Assembly (NCBI GenBank): GCA_018715165.1 | Contig: DVMC01000210.1 | Coordinates: forward strand, 1-21,559 | From: Limiplasma pullistercoris | GTDB taxonomy: Bacteria; Bacillota; Clostridia; Christensenellales; Aristaeellaceae | DNA: 21,559 bases | Direction: 5' to 3' | Shown: piece by piece, positions 7,991-14,959 of the stretch | Layout of the letters: every line of letters begins with the position of its first letter | Numbering within the stretch: the first letter of the stretch is position 1 | Position numbers and translations under genes: made by a program | Notes under the pieces: generated by a model | What the model was told of the DNA's origin: nothing | The model's database searches: none | What the model saw: the letters and a program-made list of their open reading frames with translations, nothing else

Positions 7991-8030
7991 CAGGAGGCGG
8001 CCGCCGGTTTGTTCCGGCGGCCGCCTCCTG
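7991..8030. terminator. Bidirectional terminator between convergent genes
   Basis: Perfect 17-bp stem (7991-8007 with 8014-8030) and a 6-base loop, GC-rich. It begins 5 bases after the dipeptidase stop and ends 10 bases before the cupin stop on the other strand, with a T-rich stretch on the plus side. It probably stops both converging transcripts. Confidence 0.85.
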
Positions 8031-8040
8031 TTCCTTTGGC

Positions 8041-8391
8041 TCAATAGGTGTAATTGTCCACTTCGATCTTGTCGGGGTCGGTGAAGGGCGCGAGCGTGGA
8101 GATCATCTTTACGGGAGCGCTGGAGTTGTTGATCACGTAATGGATTTCGCCGGGCTCGATGTGAATCAGGTCGCCCTGCTTGAGGTGATGCACCGTGCCG
8201 TCCACGACGATGTCCACCTGCCCCTCCAGGATGAAGAAATTCTCCTCCATCACGTTGTGGTAGTGGGCCTTGAAATCCTGACCGGCCTGAAACTGAACCA
8301 CAGCGAAGTTGCTGCGCGGACCTTTCATGAGGTACTTGGGGCCGCTGTCGCCAAAGCGGTATTCGCGATCGTTTTCGTTGAGCATAAACAT
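8041..8391 (-). CDS. Small single-domain cupin, last gene of the lsrR-lsrK arm
   Basis: 116 residues with one cupin barrel. Motif 1 is G37 to G57 with H43, H45 and E50 (HYHNVMEENFFILEG); motif 2 includes P80-G81, H84 and N88. Three His and one Glu can bind a divalent metal. The ATG at 8391 follows GGAGAAGGAG. It lies 45 bases downstream of lsrK and is the last gene before the terminator, so it belongs to the AI-2 locus. Enteric lsr loci have no cupin here. Small cupins include sugar and sugar-phosphate isomerases and sensors. A role in handling AI-2, phospho-AI-2 or its product is inference, as is replacement of the missing LsrG isomerase. Confidence 0.85.
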   Translation of the reverse strand: MFMLNENDREYRFGDSGPKYLMKGPRSNFAVVQFQAGQDFKAHYHNVMEENFFILEGQVDIVVDGTVHHLKQGDLIHIEPGEIHYVINNSSAPVKMISTLAPFTDPDKIEVDNYTY

Positions 8392-8436
8392 GGCTGACTC
8401 TCTCCTTCTCCTCTTGTATGGATATATGGCAATGGC

Positions 8437-10002
8437 TTACAGCCCGGGCGCGGCCCACATGAAGCGGGTCACCCGGTCGTCCGCCAGCTTGAGCTGCGCC
8501 TTGTACATCTCGCGCCACGGGCCGTACATGCGCTCGTAGACCTGGTGGTTTTCCGCGTTGGGGGTGAAAGTCTTGTCCCACTTGACCAGGCGGCGCGCGG
8601 TAGCGCTGATGTCGCTGAACACGCCCACGCCGTAGCCCGCCAGGATGGCGGCCCCCAGGGCCGTGGCCTCCTTGACCACCGGCACCTTGACCGGCAGGCC
8701 CAGCACGTCGGCCAGGATCTGGCACCAGATGTCGCCCTTGCTGGCTCCGCCCGCAAAGACGATCTCGCTGGGAGCGTTGCCCGTGGCCTCGCGCACCAGT
8801 TCGAGGTGGCCGCGGGTCACCATGGCGGTGTTTTCCATGATGGCGCGGTAGAAGGTGTATTTGTTGAACTTCTCCGGGTCGAAGTCGAAGTTGGTGAACG
8901 TCGGGGACGCATGCCGCCAGGCGATGTAGTTCATCACGTCGCTGAAGGCGCACATCATGCCATAGCTGCCGGCGGGCACCTTGGCGGCCTGCTCGTTCAT
9001 CAGCTGATAGGGGTCGGTGCCCAGTTCCTTGGCACGGCGCATCTCCTCCTGGCAGAAGGCGTCACGATACCAGCGCATCACCAGGCCGGGCTTGAAGGCC
9101 AGGGCCTCATACTGCCACAGGCCGGGCACGGCGTGGCAGTTGACGCGCACGCGGCAGTCCGCGTCGGTCTTGCCGCTGTCGGTGTTGAACTCGTACTGCC
9201 AGAAGCTGCCGCCAAAGACCGCGGCCTGTCCGTTGTCCACCACGCCCACGCCGATGCAGCCCAGCTGCGCGTCGCCGCCGCCGGCCACCACGGTGGTGCC
9301 TTCCTTCAGGCCCGTGTCCGCGGCGCCCTTGGCGTTGACCTGGCTGACCACCTCGCCGCATTCGGCCACGGGCGGGAAGATATCATCCTTGAGGCCCACC
9401 TTGCGCATGATGCCGGCGTCCCACTGACGCTTCTGCAAATCGAAGATGCCGGTGGTGCAGCCGTTGCTGGGTTCGGTCTTGAGCACGCCGGTAAGCTTGT
9501 AGATCAGCCAGTCGTTGAACATGCTGACGGTTTTCACGCGCGCGTAGAGCTCCGGCAGCTTGTTCTTGACCCACAGGATACGCGGCAGCGCGCCCAGGGC
9601 ATAGGTCTGTCCGGATTCGCGGTAGATTTCCTTCTCCAGCTCCGGGTTCATGCGGATGAGCTCGCCCACCTCGTCGTCGCTGCGGGCGTCGACGTTGGCG
9701 CAGGCCCAGATCTCCCGGCCCGCCTCGTCGTAGAGCACAATGCCCTCGCGCATGCAGGTGGTGCTGACGGCCGCGATGTCGGCCGCATCCACGCCCGCCT
9801 CGGCAATGGCCCCGCGGATGCACGCGCTGGCCAGCTCCCAGTTGTGCACCCAGTCAAAGTCCATACTGCCGGGATAGCGAGGGTCCTCGCCGTGGGTCCA
9901 CTCGCGTTGCACGCAGCTCACCTGCGCGCCATCCTCGTTGAAAAGCACCGCGCGCACGCTGCCCGTGCCCGCGTCAACGGCCATCAGGTATCGGTTTGCC
10001 AT
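8437..10002 (-). CDS. lsrK: Autoinducer-2 kinase LsrK (FGGY family)
   Basis: 521 residues, the usual length. LsrK phosphorylates imported AI-2 (open-chain DPD) with ATP in the cytoplasm, trapping it and producing the inducer of LsrR. FGGY kinase features: phosphate-binding DAGTGSVRA (10-18), REGIVLYDEAG and IWACANVDAR (near-identical in enteric LsrK), GGGDAQLGC with catalytic-base candidate D244, and FAGGASKGDIWCQILADVLGLPV in the C-terminal ATP domain. The C-terminus WAAPGL matches the ending of E. coli LsrK as I remember it, which supports LsrK over xylulose or glycerol kinases. ATG 10002 follows GGAGGG. It starts 47 bases after lsrR in the same direction. Confidence 0.93.
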   Translation of the reverse strand: MANRYLMAVDAGTGSVRAVLFNEDGAQVSCVQREWTHGEDPRYPGSMDFDWVHNWELASACIRGAIAEAGVDAADIAAVSTTCMREGIVLYDEAGREIWACANVDARSDDEVGELIRMNPELEKEIYRESGQTYALGALPRILWVKNKLPELYARVKTVSMFNDWLIYKLTGVLKTEPSNGCTTGIFDLQKRQWDAGIMRKVGLKDDIFPPVAECGEVVSQVNAKGAADTGLKEGTTVVAGGGDAQLGCIGVGVVDNGQAAVFGGSFWQYEFNTDSGKTDADCRVRVNCHAVPGLWQYEALAFKPGLVMRWYRDAFCQEEMRRAKELGTDPYQLMNEQAAKVPAGSYGMMCAFSDVMNYIAWRHASPTFTNFDFDPEKFNKYTFYRAIMENTAMVTRGHLELVREATGNAPSEIVFAGGASKGDIWCQILADVLGLPVKVPVVKEATALGAAILAGYGVGVFSDISATARRLVKWDKTFTPNAENHQVYERMYGPWREMYKAQLKLADDRVTRFMWAAPGL

Positions 10003-10049
10003 GATTCATTTCCCTCCGTTTCCATATCGTTGCGCCTGTATCGTACTGG

Positions 10050-10976
10050 TTATGCCGCGCCGGCGTGGCTGCCCAGCAGCTTTTCCGCCGTGCGGTCGTC
10101 GGTGATGAGCACATCCAGATACTGCCCCATCAGCGCAGCGTGAATGGCTTCGACCTTGCTGTCGCCCGCGGCCACGCCGATCACGTTTTTGAGGCTCTTG
10201 AGCGTTTCCAGCGGAGTGCTGATCAGCCGCTCCTCGATGGGGGTGTTGAGCAGCTTTCCTTCCCTGTCGAAAAAGTGGCTGAGCAGATCGCCCACCGCGC
10301 CCTGCATGCTTAAATATAGGAAATCATTGTTGTTGAGCACGCCGGACTTGAAAATGGTGGCCGTCTCGTGCATGGCGCCCACGCCCACCACCGTCATCTG
10401 GGCCAGGGCCGTCATGCGGCTGAGCTCCATGACGCTGGCCTCGTGGCGGAGCGCCTCGGCCATCTCCTTGCTGCCGGTGAGCAGCGGTGCAGGGATCAGA
10501 TGCAGCTTGGCGTTAAATACGTTGCTGCGGGTATCGGGCAGGTAGTAGCTGACTCCTCCGGTGAGCGATACGCAGGTGAGCGGCTGCTCGGCCAGCGTGG
10601 CCAGGTTGTTGAGGATGCGGCTGGGCGTGTCGCCGTAGCCGATGTTGATCAGGCTGTTTTCCGTCAGCCGCTCACTGATGTACATGCTGGCCGCCTCGGC
10701 CACGCCCGCATTGACCGCCGCCCCATCGATGGCGGCGGGGATGACGAACGCATCCTGCAGGCCAAATTCGCTCATCAGGCGGCGCTCCAGCTGCATGCGG
10801 CTTTCGCCGTCCTTGCGCAGCCGGAACTGGATGATCCCCGTCTGCCTTGCCTTTTCCAACAGCTTGATCACCCGCATCCGGGTGATGCCCATCAGTTCCG
10901 CCACATGCTGCTGCGTCATTTCTTCAAAATAATAGTACCAGGCAGCCTTTATCATCAGCGACTCTTCGTAGTCCAT
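10050..10976 (-). CDS. lsrR: Lsr operon repressor LsrR (SorC family)
   Basis: 308 residues: an N-terminal helix-turn-helix (about 20-48, TQQHVAELMGITRMRVIKLL) and a C-terminal sugar-phosphate-sensing domain of the SorC/DeoR-like family (about 60-308; IGYGDTPSRIL, SLTGGVSYYLPDTRSN, VVGVGAM). In enteric bacteria LsrR represses the lsr operon until phospho-AI-2 binds. The start at 10976 (MDYEESLMIK) has GGAGG about 7 bases upstream; an in-frame upstream ATG (11045) would lie over the promoter and operator and was rejected. It is divergent from lsrA across a shared regulatory region and precedes lsrK, so it probably regulates both arms and itself. Confidence 0.9.
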   Translation of the reverse strand: MDYEESLMIKAAWYYYFEEMTQQHVAELMGITRMRVIKLLEKARQTGIIQFRLRKDGESRMQLERRLMSEFGLQDAFVIPAAIDGAAVNAGVAEAASMYISERLTENSLINIGYGDTPSRILNNLATLAEQPLTCVSLTGGVSYYLPDTRSNVFNAKLHLIPAPLLTGSKEMAEALRHEASVMELSRMTALAQMTVVGVGAMHETATIFKSGVLNNNDFLYLSMQGAVGDLLSHFFDREGKLLNTPIEERLISTPLETLKSLKNVIGVAAGDSKVEAIHAALMGQYLDVLITDDRTAEKLLGSHAGAA

Positions 10977-11005
10977 GGAGCCCCCTCCCAGGTACGCCCT
11001 GCTAA

Positions 11006-11045
11006 GTGCAAATGTTTTTTGCCTGAACAAATGTTGTTCGTGCAC
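11006..11045 (-). promoter_or_regulatory. Candidate LsrR operator at the lsrR start of transcription
   Basis: Two adjacent 15-bp palindromes: GAACAA-N3-TTGTTC at 11025-11039 and GCAAA-N5-TTTGC at 11008-11022, centres 17 bp apart, flanked by GTGCA and TGCAC. Both contain CAAATGTT. Read in the lsrR direction, the block begins about 9 bases after the -10 box, hence at about +1. The matching block at the lsrA promoter makes it a likely regulator site. LsrR as the binding protein is inference. Confidence 0.65.
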
Positions 11046-11047
11046 CT

Positions 11048-11076
11048 AGTATAGCACCCTGTCGCAAGATTGTCAA
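11048..11076 (-). promoter_or_regulatory. lsrR-lsrK-cupin promoter
   Basis: Minus strand: perfect -35 TTGACA (11076-11071), 17-base spacer, -10 TATACT (11053-11048). Predicted start near 11041, just before the palindromic operator candidate. Confidence 0.85.
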
Positions 11077-11230
11077 TCAAAGTTTGAAAAAACTTATGTT
11101 TTTCTGCCCGTCCGCGCGCGGCGTCCCCAAACAGGAAAAACGGCTCAAACCACGACCCCCGGTTGTGGCGGAAAGGTACAAACTTTTGTGGCCGCAACGT
11201 GGAAAGGCAAAGTTTTTTTTGGTGGAAACA

Positions 11231-11259
11231 TTGACAAACGATCAAAACCATAGTATCAT
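11231..11259 (+). promoter_or_regulatory. lsrACDBF promoter
   Basis: Perfect -35 TTGACA (11231-11236), 17-base spacer, -10 TATCAT (11254-11259). Predicted start near 11266, about 55 bases before the lsrA ATG. Confidence 0.88.
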
Positions 11260-11267
11260 GTGGAATA

Positions 11268-11297
11268 GAACAAAAACGACATGGCAAAAACATTTGT
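11268..11297 (+). promoter_or_regulatory. Candidate LsrR operator at the lsrA start of transcription
   Basis: Begins GAACAA at 11268, about +2, and contains GGCAAAAACATTTG (11283-11296), an imperfect palindrome. The same elements occur in the same order, sense and promoter distance in the lsrR transcript, where the second element has one more A. Only the half-site GAACAA of the first palindrome is kept here, suggesting a weaker site. Confidence 0.6.
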
Positions 11298-11320
11298 AAT
11301 GCCGCATGGAGGTTCTACGA

Positions 11321-12850
11321 ATGAGTGAAGCTGTGAACGAACGATCCGGCGTCCTGATGTCGATCCGGGGGGTCACCAAGGCCTTCGGGTCCAACGTAGT
11401 GCTCAAAGGCATCAATATGGATGTCAAGGCGGGGGAAGTCATCGCCCTGATCGGTGGCAACGGCGCCGGCAAGAGCACTTTGATGAAAATCATCATGGGC
11501 ATCTACGACCTCGACGAGGGCGAGATTTTCATGGCCGGCCGGCCCGTCAAGCTGGGCAAGCCCTCCGCTTCGCTGGCGCAGGGTATCTATCTGGTGCCGC
11601 AGGAGCCGATGCTCTTCCCCAACATGACGGTGCTCGAAAACGTGCTGATGGGCTTCAATGAAAACGAGGCGGAGCTTAAAAAGCGCCTGCAAAAGCACAT
11701 GGAGGAGCTGGGCTTCACCCTCAATCTCCAGCGCAAGGCCAGCACCCTGTCCATCGCGGAGCAGCAGCTGGTGGAGATTTTGCGCGGCCTGATGCGCGAG
11801 GCGCGGCTGCTGATTCTGGACGAGCCCACCAGCGCCCTCACCTTCGGCGAGGTGCAGTCGCTCTTTAAGGTGGTGGAGGATCTCAAGCGCAAGGGCATCA
11901 GCATGATCTACATCACTCACCGCCTGACGGAGGTGTTTGAGATCGCCACCGACGTGGCCATCATGCGCGACGGTCTGATCACACTGAGCGGCCCGGTGCA
12001 GAACTTTACCAAGGAAATGCTCATCCAGGGCCTGCTGCCCACGGATGTGGAGGTGAACGACTCCGGTCGCCGTGCCTATCAGCCGGTGGACTACGAGCAT
12101 GCCAAGCCCGTGCTAAAGGTGCGCAATTTCTCCGGCTACGGCTTCAGCGACATCACCTTTGATCTCTATCCCGGCGAGATTCTCGGCGTCGCGGGCGTGG
12201 TCGGCGCGGGCCGCACGGAGATGATCAGCACGATCTTCGGCCGCGACAAGACGCTCGGCGGCACGGTCACGCTCGACGGCAAGGACATCACCGGCCTCTC
12301 CACCAAGCGGATTTTGCAGGAGGGCATCAACTTTGTGCCCGAAGACCGCCATTATCACGGCCTGTTCAAGATTCGCTCCATCTCTTCCAATACTACTTCG
12401 GCGCTGCTGAGCTCCGGGGAAATGGGCAGGGTGGACATGAACCGCCGGCATCAGCGCGAGATCTCGCAGCAGTATGCGGACAAGTTCCGCACCAAGATCG
12501 TCTCTCTGGAGGATCTCATCGGCAGCCTGTCGGGCGGCAACCAGCAAAAGGTGGTTATCTCCCGCGCGCTGTCCACGCATCCCAAGGTCGTCATCCTTGA
12601 CGAGCCCACCCGCGGCATCGACGCCGCCGCCCGCAGCGACGTATACGGCATCATCCGGCAGCTCAAGGAGGAAGGCGTGGCCGTGCTGATGGTTTCCTCC
12701 GATATCGAGGAGGTCGTGGAGCTGGCGGATCGTGCAATCACCATCTTCCAGGGCCGGATCAACGGCGAGTTCAGCCACGATGAAATCTCGCAGGATGCGC
12801 TGACCAGCGCCTCGTTTGGAATCGGGCATGAAAGGGTGGTTGCCAAATGA
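11321..12850 (+). CDS. lsrA: AI-2 import ATP-binding protein LsrA
   Basis: 509 residues with two fused ABC domains, as in sugar-type importers; it powers AI-2 uptake through LsrC and LsrD on the cytoplasmic face. Domain 1: Walker A GGNGAGKST (45-53), Q94, the atypical signature LSIAEQQ (143-149) and Walker B LLILDEPT (163-170). Domain 2 (from about 265): VVGAGRTEM in place of Walker A, lacking the lysine as is normal for this class, then LSGGNQQK and VVILDEPTRGID. The ATG at 11321 (MSEAVNERSG) follows GGAGG by 8 bases; an earlier ATG at 11306 has no ribosome binding site and overlaps that Shine-Dalgarno. The end overlaps lsrC by 4 bases. Confidence 0.92.
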   Translation: MSEAVNERSGVLMSIRGVTKAFGSNVVLKGINMDVKAGEVIALIGGNGAGKSTLMKIIMGIYDLDEGEIFMAGRPVKLGKPSASLAQGIYLVPQEPMLFPNMTVLENVLMGFNENEAELKKRLQKHMEELGFTLNLQRKASTLSIAEQQLVEILRGLMREARLLILDEPTSALTFGEVQSLFKVVEDLKRKGISMIYITHRLTEVFEIATDVAIMRDGLITLSGPVQNFTKEMLIQGLLPTDVEVNDSGRRAYQPVDYEHAKPVLKVRNFSGYGFSDITFDLYPGEILGVAGVVGAGRTEMISTIFGRDKTLGGTVTLDGKDITGLSTKRILQEGINFVPEDRHYHGLFKIRSISSNTTSALLSSGEMGRVDMNRRHQREISQQYADKFRTKIVSLEDLIGSLSGGNQQKVVISRALSTHPKVVILDEPTRGIDAAARSDVYGIIRQLKEEGVAVLMVSSDIEEVVELADRAITIFQGRINGEFSHDEISQDALTSASFGIGHERVVAK

Positions 12851-13863
12851 ACAAAGTCAAAAGCCTGTTCAAGGCCAGGTGGATGTCGAGCCTGATTTTC
12901 CTTTTGCTGCTGTTTCTGATCACCGGCATCGCGGAGCCGGAGTTCCTCAGCTACACCAACATCATCAGCTGCTTCAACACCGCCACGATGTACACGCTCC
13001 TGGCCATCGGCATCGCCTTTGTCATCATGACCGGTGAGATCGATGTATCCATCGGCTCCACGCTGGGCCTGTCCGCCGCCATGACCGGCCTGATCGCCAA
13101 GCAGGATGGCAGCATTGCCGTGATGCTGCTGGCCGTCGTGGCCACCGGCGCCCTGATCGGCCTGATCAACGGCGTGGGCGTCGCCTACTTCGGCGTTCCC
13201 TCCCTGATTTTCACGTTGGGCACCAACAGCGTTGTCCGCGGCATGATCTACATTCTCTCCGACGGCCGCACGGTGGAAAACTTCGGCGGCTCGCTGGCCA
13301 GCTACGGCAACCTCACCCTCTTTGCGGAAATCACCCTTTACTACGCGCTGGCCATCCTGCTGGTCGCGGCGGCCCACATCGTGCTGACCAAGACCAAGAA
13401 GGGCAAGTACTTCATCGCAGTCGGCGACAACGCGGGCGGCGCGAACCTGGTCGGCATCTCCGTCACGGGCACCAAACTCCTGGCCTATGTGCTCTGCGGC
13501 GTCTTTGCCGGATTGGGCGGCTTCGTATTTGCCTCCAAGTACGGCCAGGTCATGACCGTGGCCGGCAACGGCTACGAAATGACCGCCATCGCGGCCTGCG
13601 TGCTGGGCGGCATCTCGCTGTCCGGCGGCCTTGGCAACATGGTGGGCGCCGCCATCGGTGCGGTGATCATGTCCTCCATCAGCCGCCTGCTGGTCTTCAT
13701 CGGCCTGCCGTCCACCTATGACAACACCATCACCGGCATTATGCTGATCGTCATCGTTGTGGTCGATGCGCTGACTCAGCGCCGTTCCATCGAAATGGCC
13801 AGAAGAAAACGCCTCCTGTCCAGAACGGCGGAAACCGCTGCGGAAGGAGAGTGCCAGGCATGA
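12847..13863 (+). CDS. lsrC: AI-2 import permease LsrC
   Basis: 338 residues, a multi-span inner-membrane permease of the ribose/AI-2 ABC family. Typical blocks are AFVIMTGEIDVSIGSTLGLSA, GVPSLIFTLGTNSVVRGM, YFIAVGDNAGGANLVGIS, and EMTAIAACVLGGISLSGG, which is the cytoplasmic loop region contacting the ATPase. The GDN and AIAACVLGGIS stretches favour LsrC over LsrD. It starts inside the lsrA stop (ATGA overlap) and ends inside the lsrD start, so the three proteins are translationally coupled. Confidence 0.9.
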   Translation: MNKVKSLFKARWMSSLIFLLLLFLITGIAEPEFLSYTNIISCFNTATMYTLLAIGIAFVIMTGEIDVSIGSTLGLSAAMTGLIAKQDGSIAVMLLAVVATGALIGLINGVGVAYFGVPSLIFTLGTNSVVRGMIYILSDGRTVENFGGSLASYGNLTLFAEITLYYALAILLVAAAHIVLTKTKKGKYFIAVGDNAGGANLVGISVTGTKLLAYVLCGVFAGLGGFVFASKYGQVMTVAGNGYEMTAIAACVLGGISLSGGLGNMVGAAIGAVIMSSISRLLVFIGLPSTYDNTITGIMLIVIVVVDALTQRRSIEMARRKRLLSRTAETAAEGECQA

Positions 13864-14891
13864 AGGCCGTCAAAAAGATTTTCAAGCACTGGGAAATGTT
13901 CCTGCTGGTGTTTCTGATTCTGGAGTTCGTGGTCTTTGGCGCGGTGAACCCCAAGTTCCTGCGTCCGCAATCCATCATGAACAGCATCGTCAACTACATC
14001 AGCGTCTGTATCATCGCGCTGTTCGTTACGCTGGTGATGATCACCGGCGGCATTGATATCCAGGCCGCCTCCATCATCGGCCTGACCAGCATCATCCAGG
14101 GCTACCTGTGGAGCGATCTGGGCCTGAACATCTGGACCTCCGTGCTCCTGGCCATCGTCGTCGCGGCGATCTGCGGTGGGTTGTCCGGCTTCTTCATCGC
14201 CTATTGCGGCGTGCAGCCCATGGTGGTTACCCTCGGCGGCAGCTTCCTGTATTCGGGCCTGGCGCTGCTGGTGTCCGGCATGTCTGCCACCCCCGCCTAT
14301 CAGGGTATCAGCGGCTTCCCCGCCAAGACGGATGACGGCGCGTTCGTGGACTACCGCTTCCTGGGCAAGGGCGAGCTGCTGGGCGTGCCCATGCCGATCG
14401 TCATCTATCTGGTGCTGATCGTGCTGTGCATCTGGCTTTTGCACCGCACCAAGTACGGCGAGCGCCTCTACCTCATCGGCGTCAACCAGCAGGCCGCCGA
14501 GTATTCCGGCATCAACACCCGTCTGGTGATCATGAGCACCTACGTGCTCTCCGCCGTGAGCGCCGCGCTGGCTGGCACCATCCTGACCTCCAACGTCAAC
14601 TCCGCCAAGTACAACCTTGGCTCCGGCTATACGCTGGCCATCATCACCGCCGTGGTGCTGGGCGGCACGCTCAATACCGGCGGCAAGGGCAGCATCCTTG
14701 GCACGGTACTGGCGTCGCTGATCATCTGCATCCTGCGCTACGGCCTGCCCTTGTGCTTCGATGTGAGCACCCAGAACCTGGACCTGCCGGTCGGCATCAT
14801 CCTGGTGTTGGTCGTGCTGGGGCGCGAGATCGCCGGCCGTGGCATGATCGCCAAGGCGATCCGCACTTTCAAAAAGTCGGTCGCCGCCTGA
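13860..14891 (+). CDS. lsrD: AI-2 import permease LsrD
   Basis: 343 residues, the second permease of the importer. Blocks include ILEFVVFGAVNPKFL, ITGGIDIQAASIIGL, QPMVVTLGGSFLYSGLALL, and SGMSATPAYQGISGFP, which resembles the SGM...GYEGIGGFP stretch I recall from enteric LsrD. AIITAVVLGGTLNTGGKGS is the ATPase-contact region. The ATG at 13860 overlaps the lsrC stop (ATGA) and has AAGGAG about 10 bases upstream; a GTG at 13851 would be too close to it. A 68-base gap then leads to lsrB. Confidence 0.9.
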   Translation: MKAVKKIFKHWEMFLLVFLILEFVVFGAVNPKFLRPQSIMNSIVNYISVCIIALFVTLVMITGGIDIQAASIIGLTSIIQGYLWSDLGLNIWTSVLLAIVVAAICGGLSGFFIAYCGVQPMVVTLGGSFLYSGLALLVSGMSATPAYQGISGFPAKTDDGAFVDYRFLGKGELLGVPMPIVIYLVLIVLCIWLLHRTKYGERLYLIGVNQQAAEYSGINTRLVIMSTYVLSAVSAALAGTILTSNVNSAKYNLGSGYTLAIITAVVLGGTLNTGGKGSILGTVLASLIICILRYGLPLCFDVSTQNLDLPVGIILVLVVLGREIAGRGMIAKAIRTFKKSVAA

Positions 14892-14959
14892 CCCACTGCA
14901 TTTCATGGGACGTTGTCCGACGCCCCTTGAGATAATAAAAAAACAGGAGGAACCCAACC

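Larger units (their letters stand above)
10977..11320. other. 344-base control region between the divergent lsr arms
   Basis: Contains both lsr promoters, the paired operator-like blocks at each +1, and about 150 bases between the -35 boxes. That middle part holds an inverted repeat (11080-11085 with 11090-11095), an 8-bp hairpin (11151-11158 with 11162-11169, one G-T pair) and repeated CAAA(G/C)TTT motifs near 11078, 11179 and 11209. These could bind a second regulator. I did not find a good catabolite-repression (cre) match. Confidence 0.7.

Noticed and set aside
7967..8953. 328-codon minus-strand ORF spanning the cupin and the 3' part of lsrK
   Set aside because: Out of frame with both real genes; Arg/Gln/His-rich shadow crossing a terminator.
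8545..10143. 532-codon plus-strand ORF opposite lsrK
   Set aside because: Antisense shadow of lsrK, which is certain from its motifs.
10977..11045. Longer LsrR N-terminus from an ATG at 11045
   Set aside because: It would start upstream of the predicted transcription start and code through the operator palindromes; GGAGG precedes the 10976 start.
11151..11169. Hairpin in the lsr intergenic region as a terminator
   Set aside because: It lies upstream of both promoters, has no T run, and no transcript would need to end there.
11306..11320. Earlier lsrA start (MEVLR)
   Set aside because: The Shine-Dalgarno GGAGG overlaps this ATG and is correctly spaced for the ATG at 11321.
13776..14957. 393-codon minus-strand ORF opposite lsrD
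   Set aside because: Asp/His/Gln-rich antisense shadow of a membrane protein gene.
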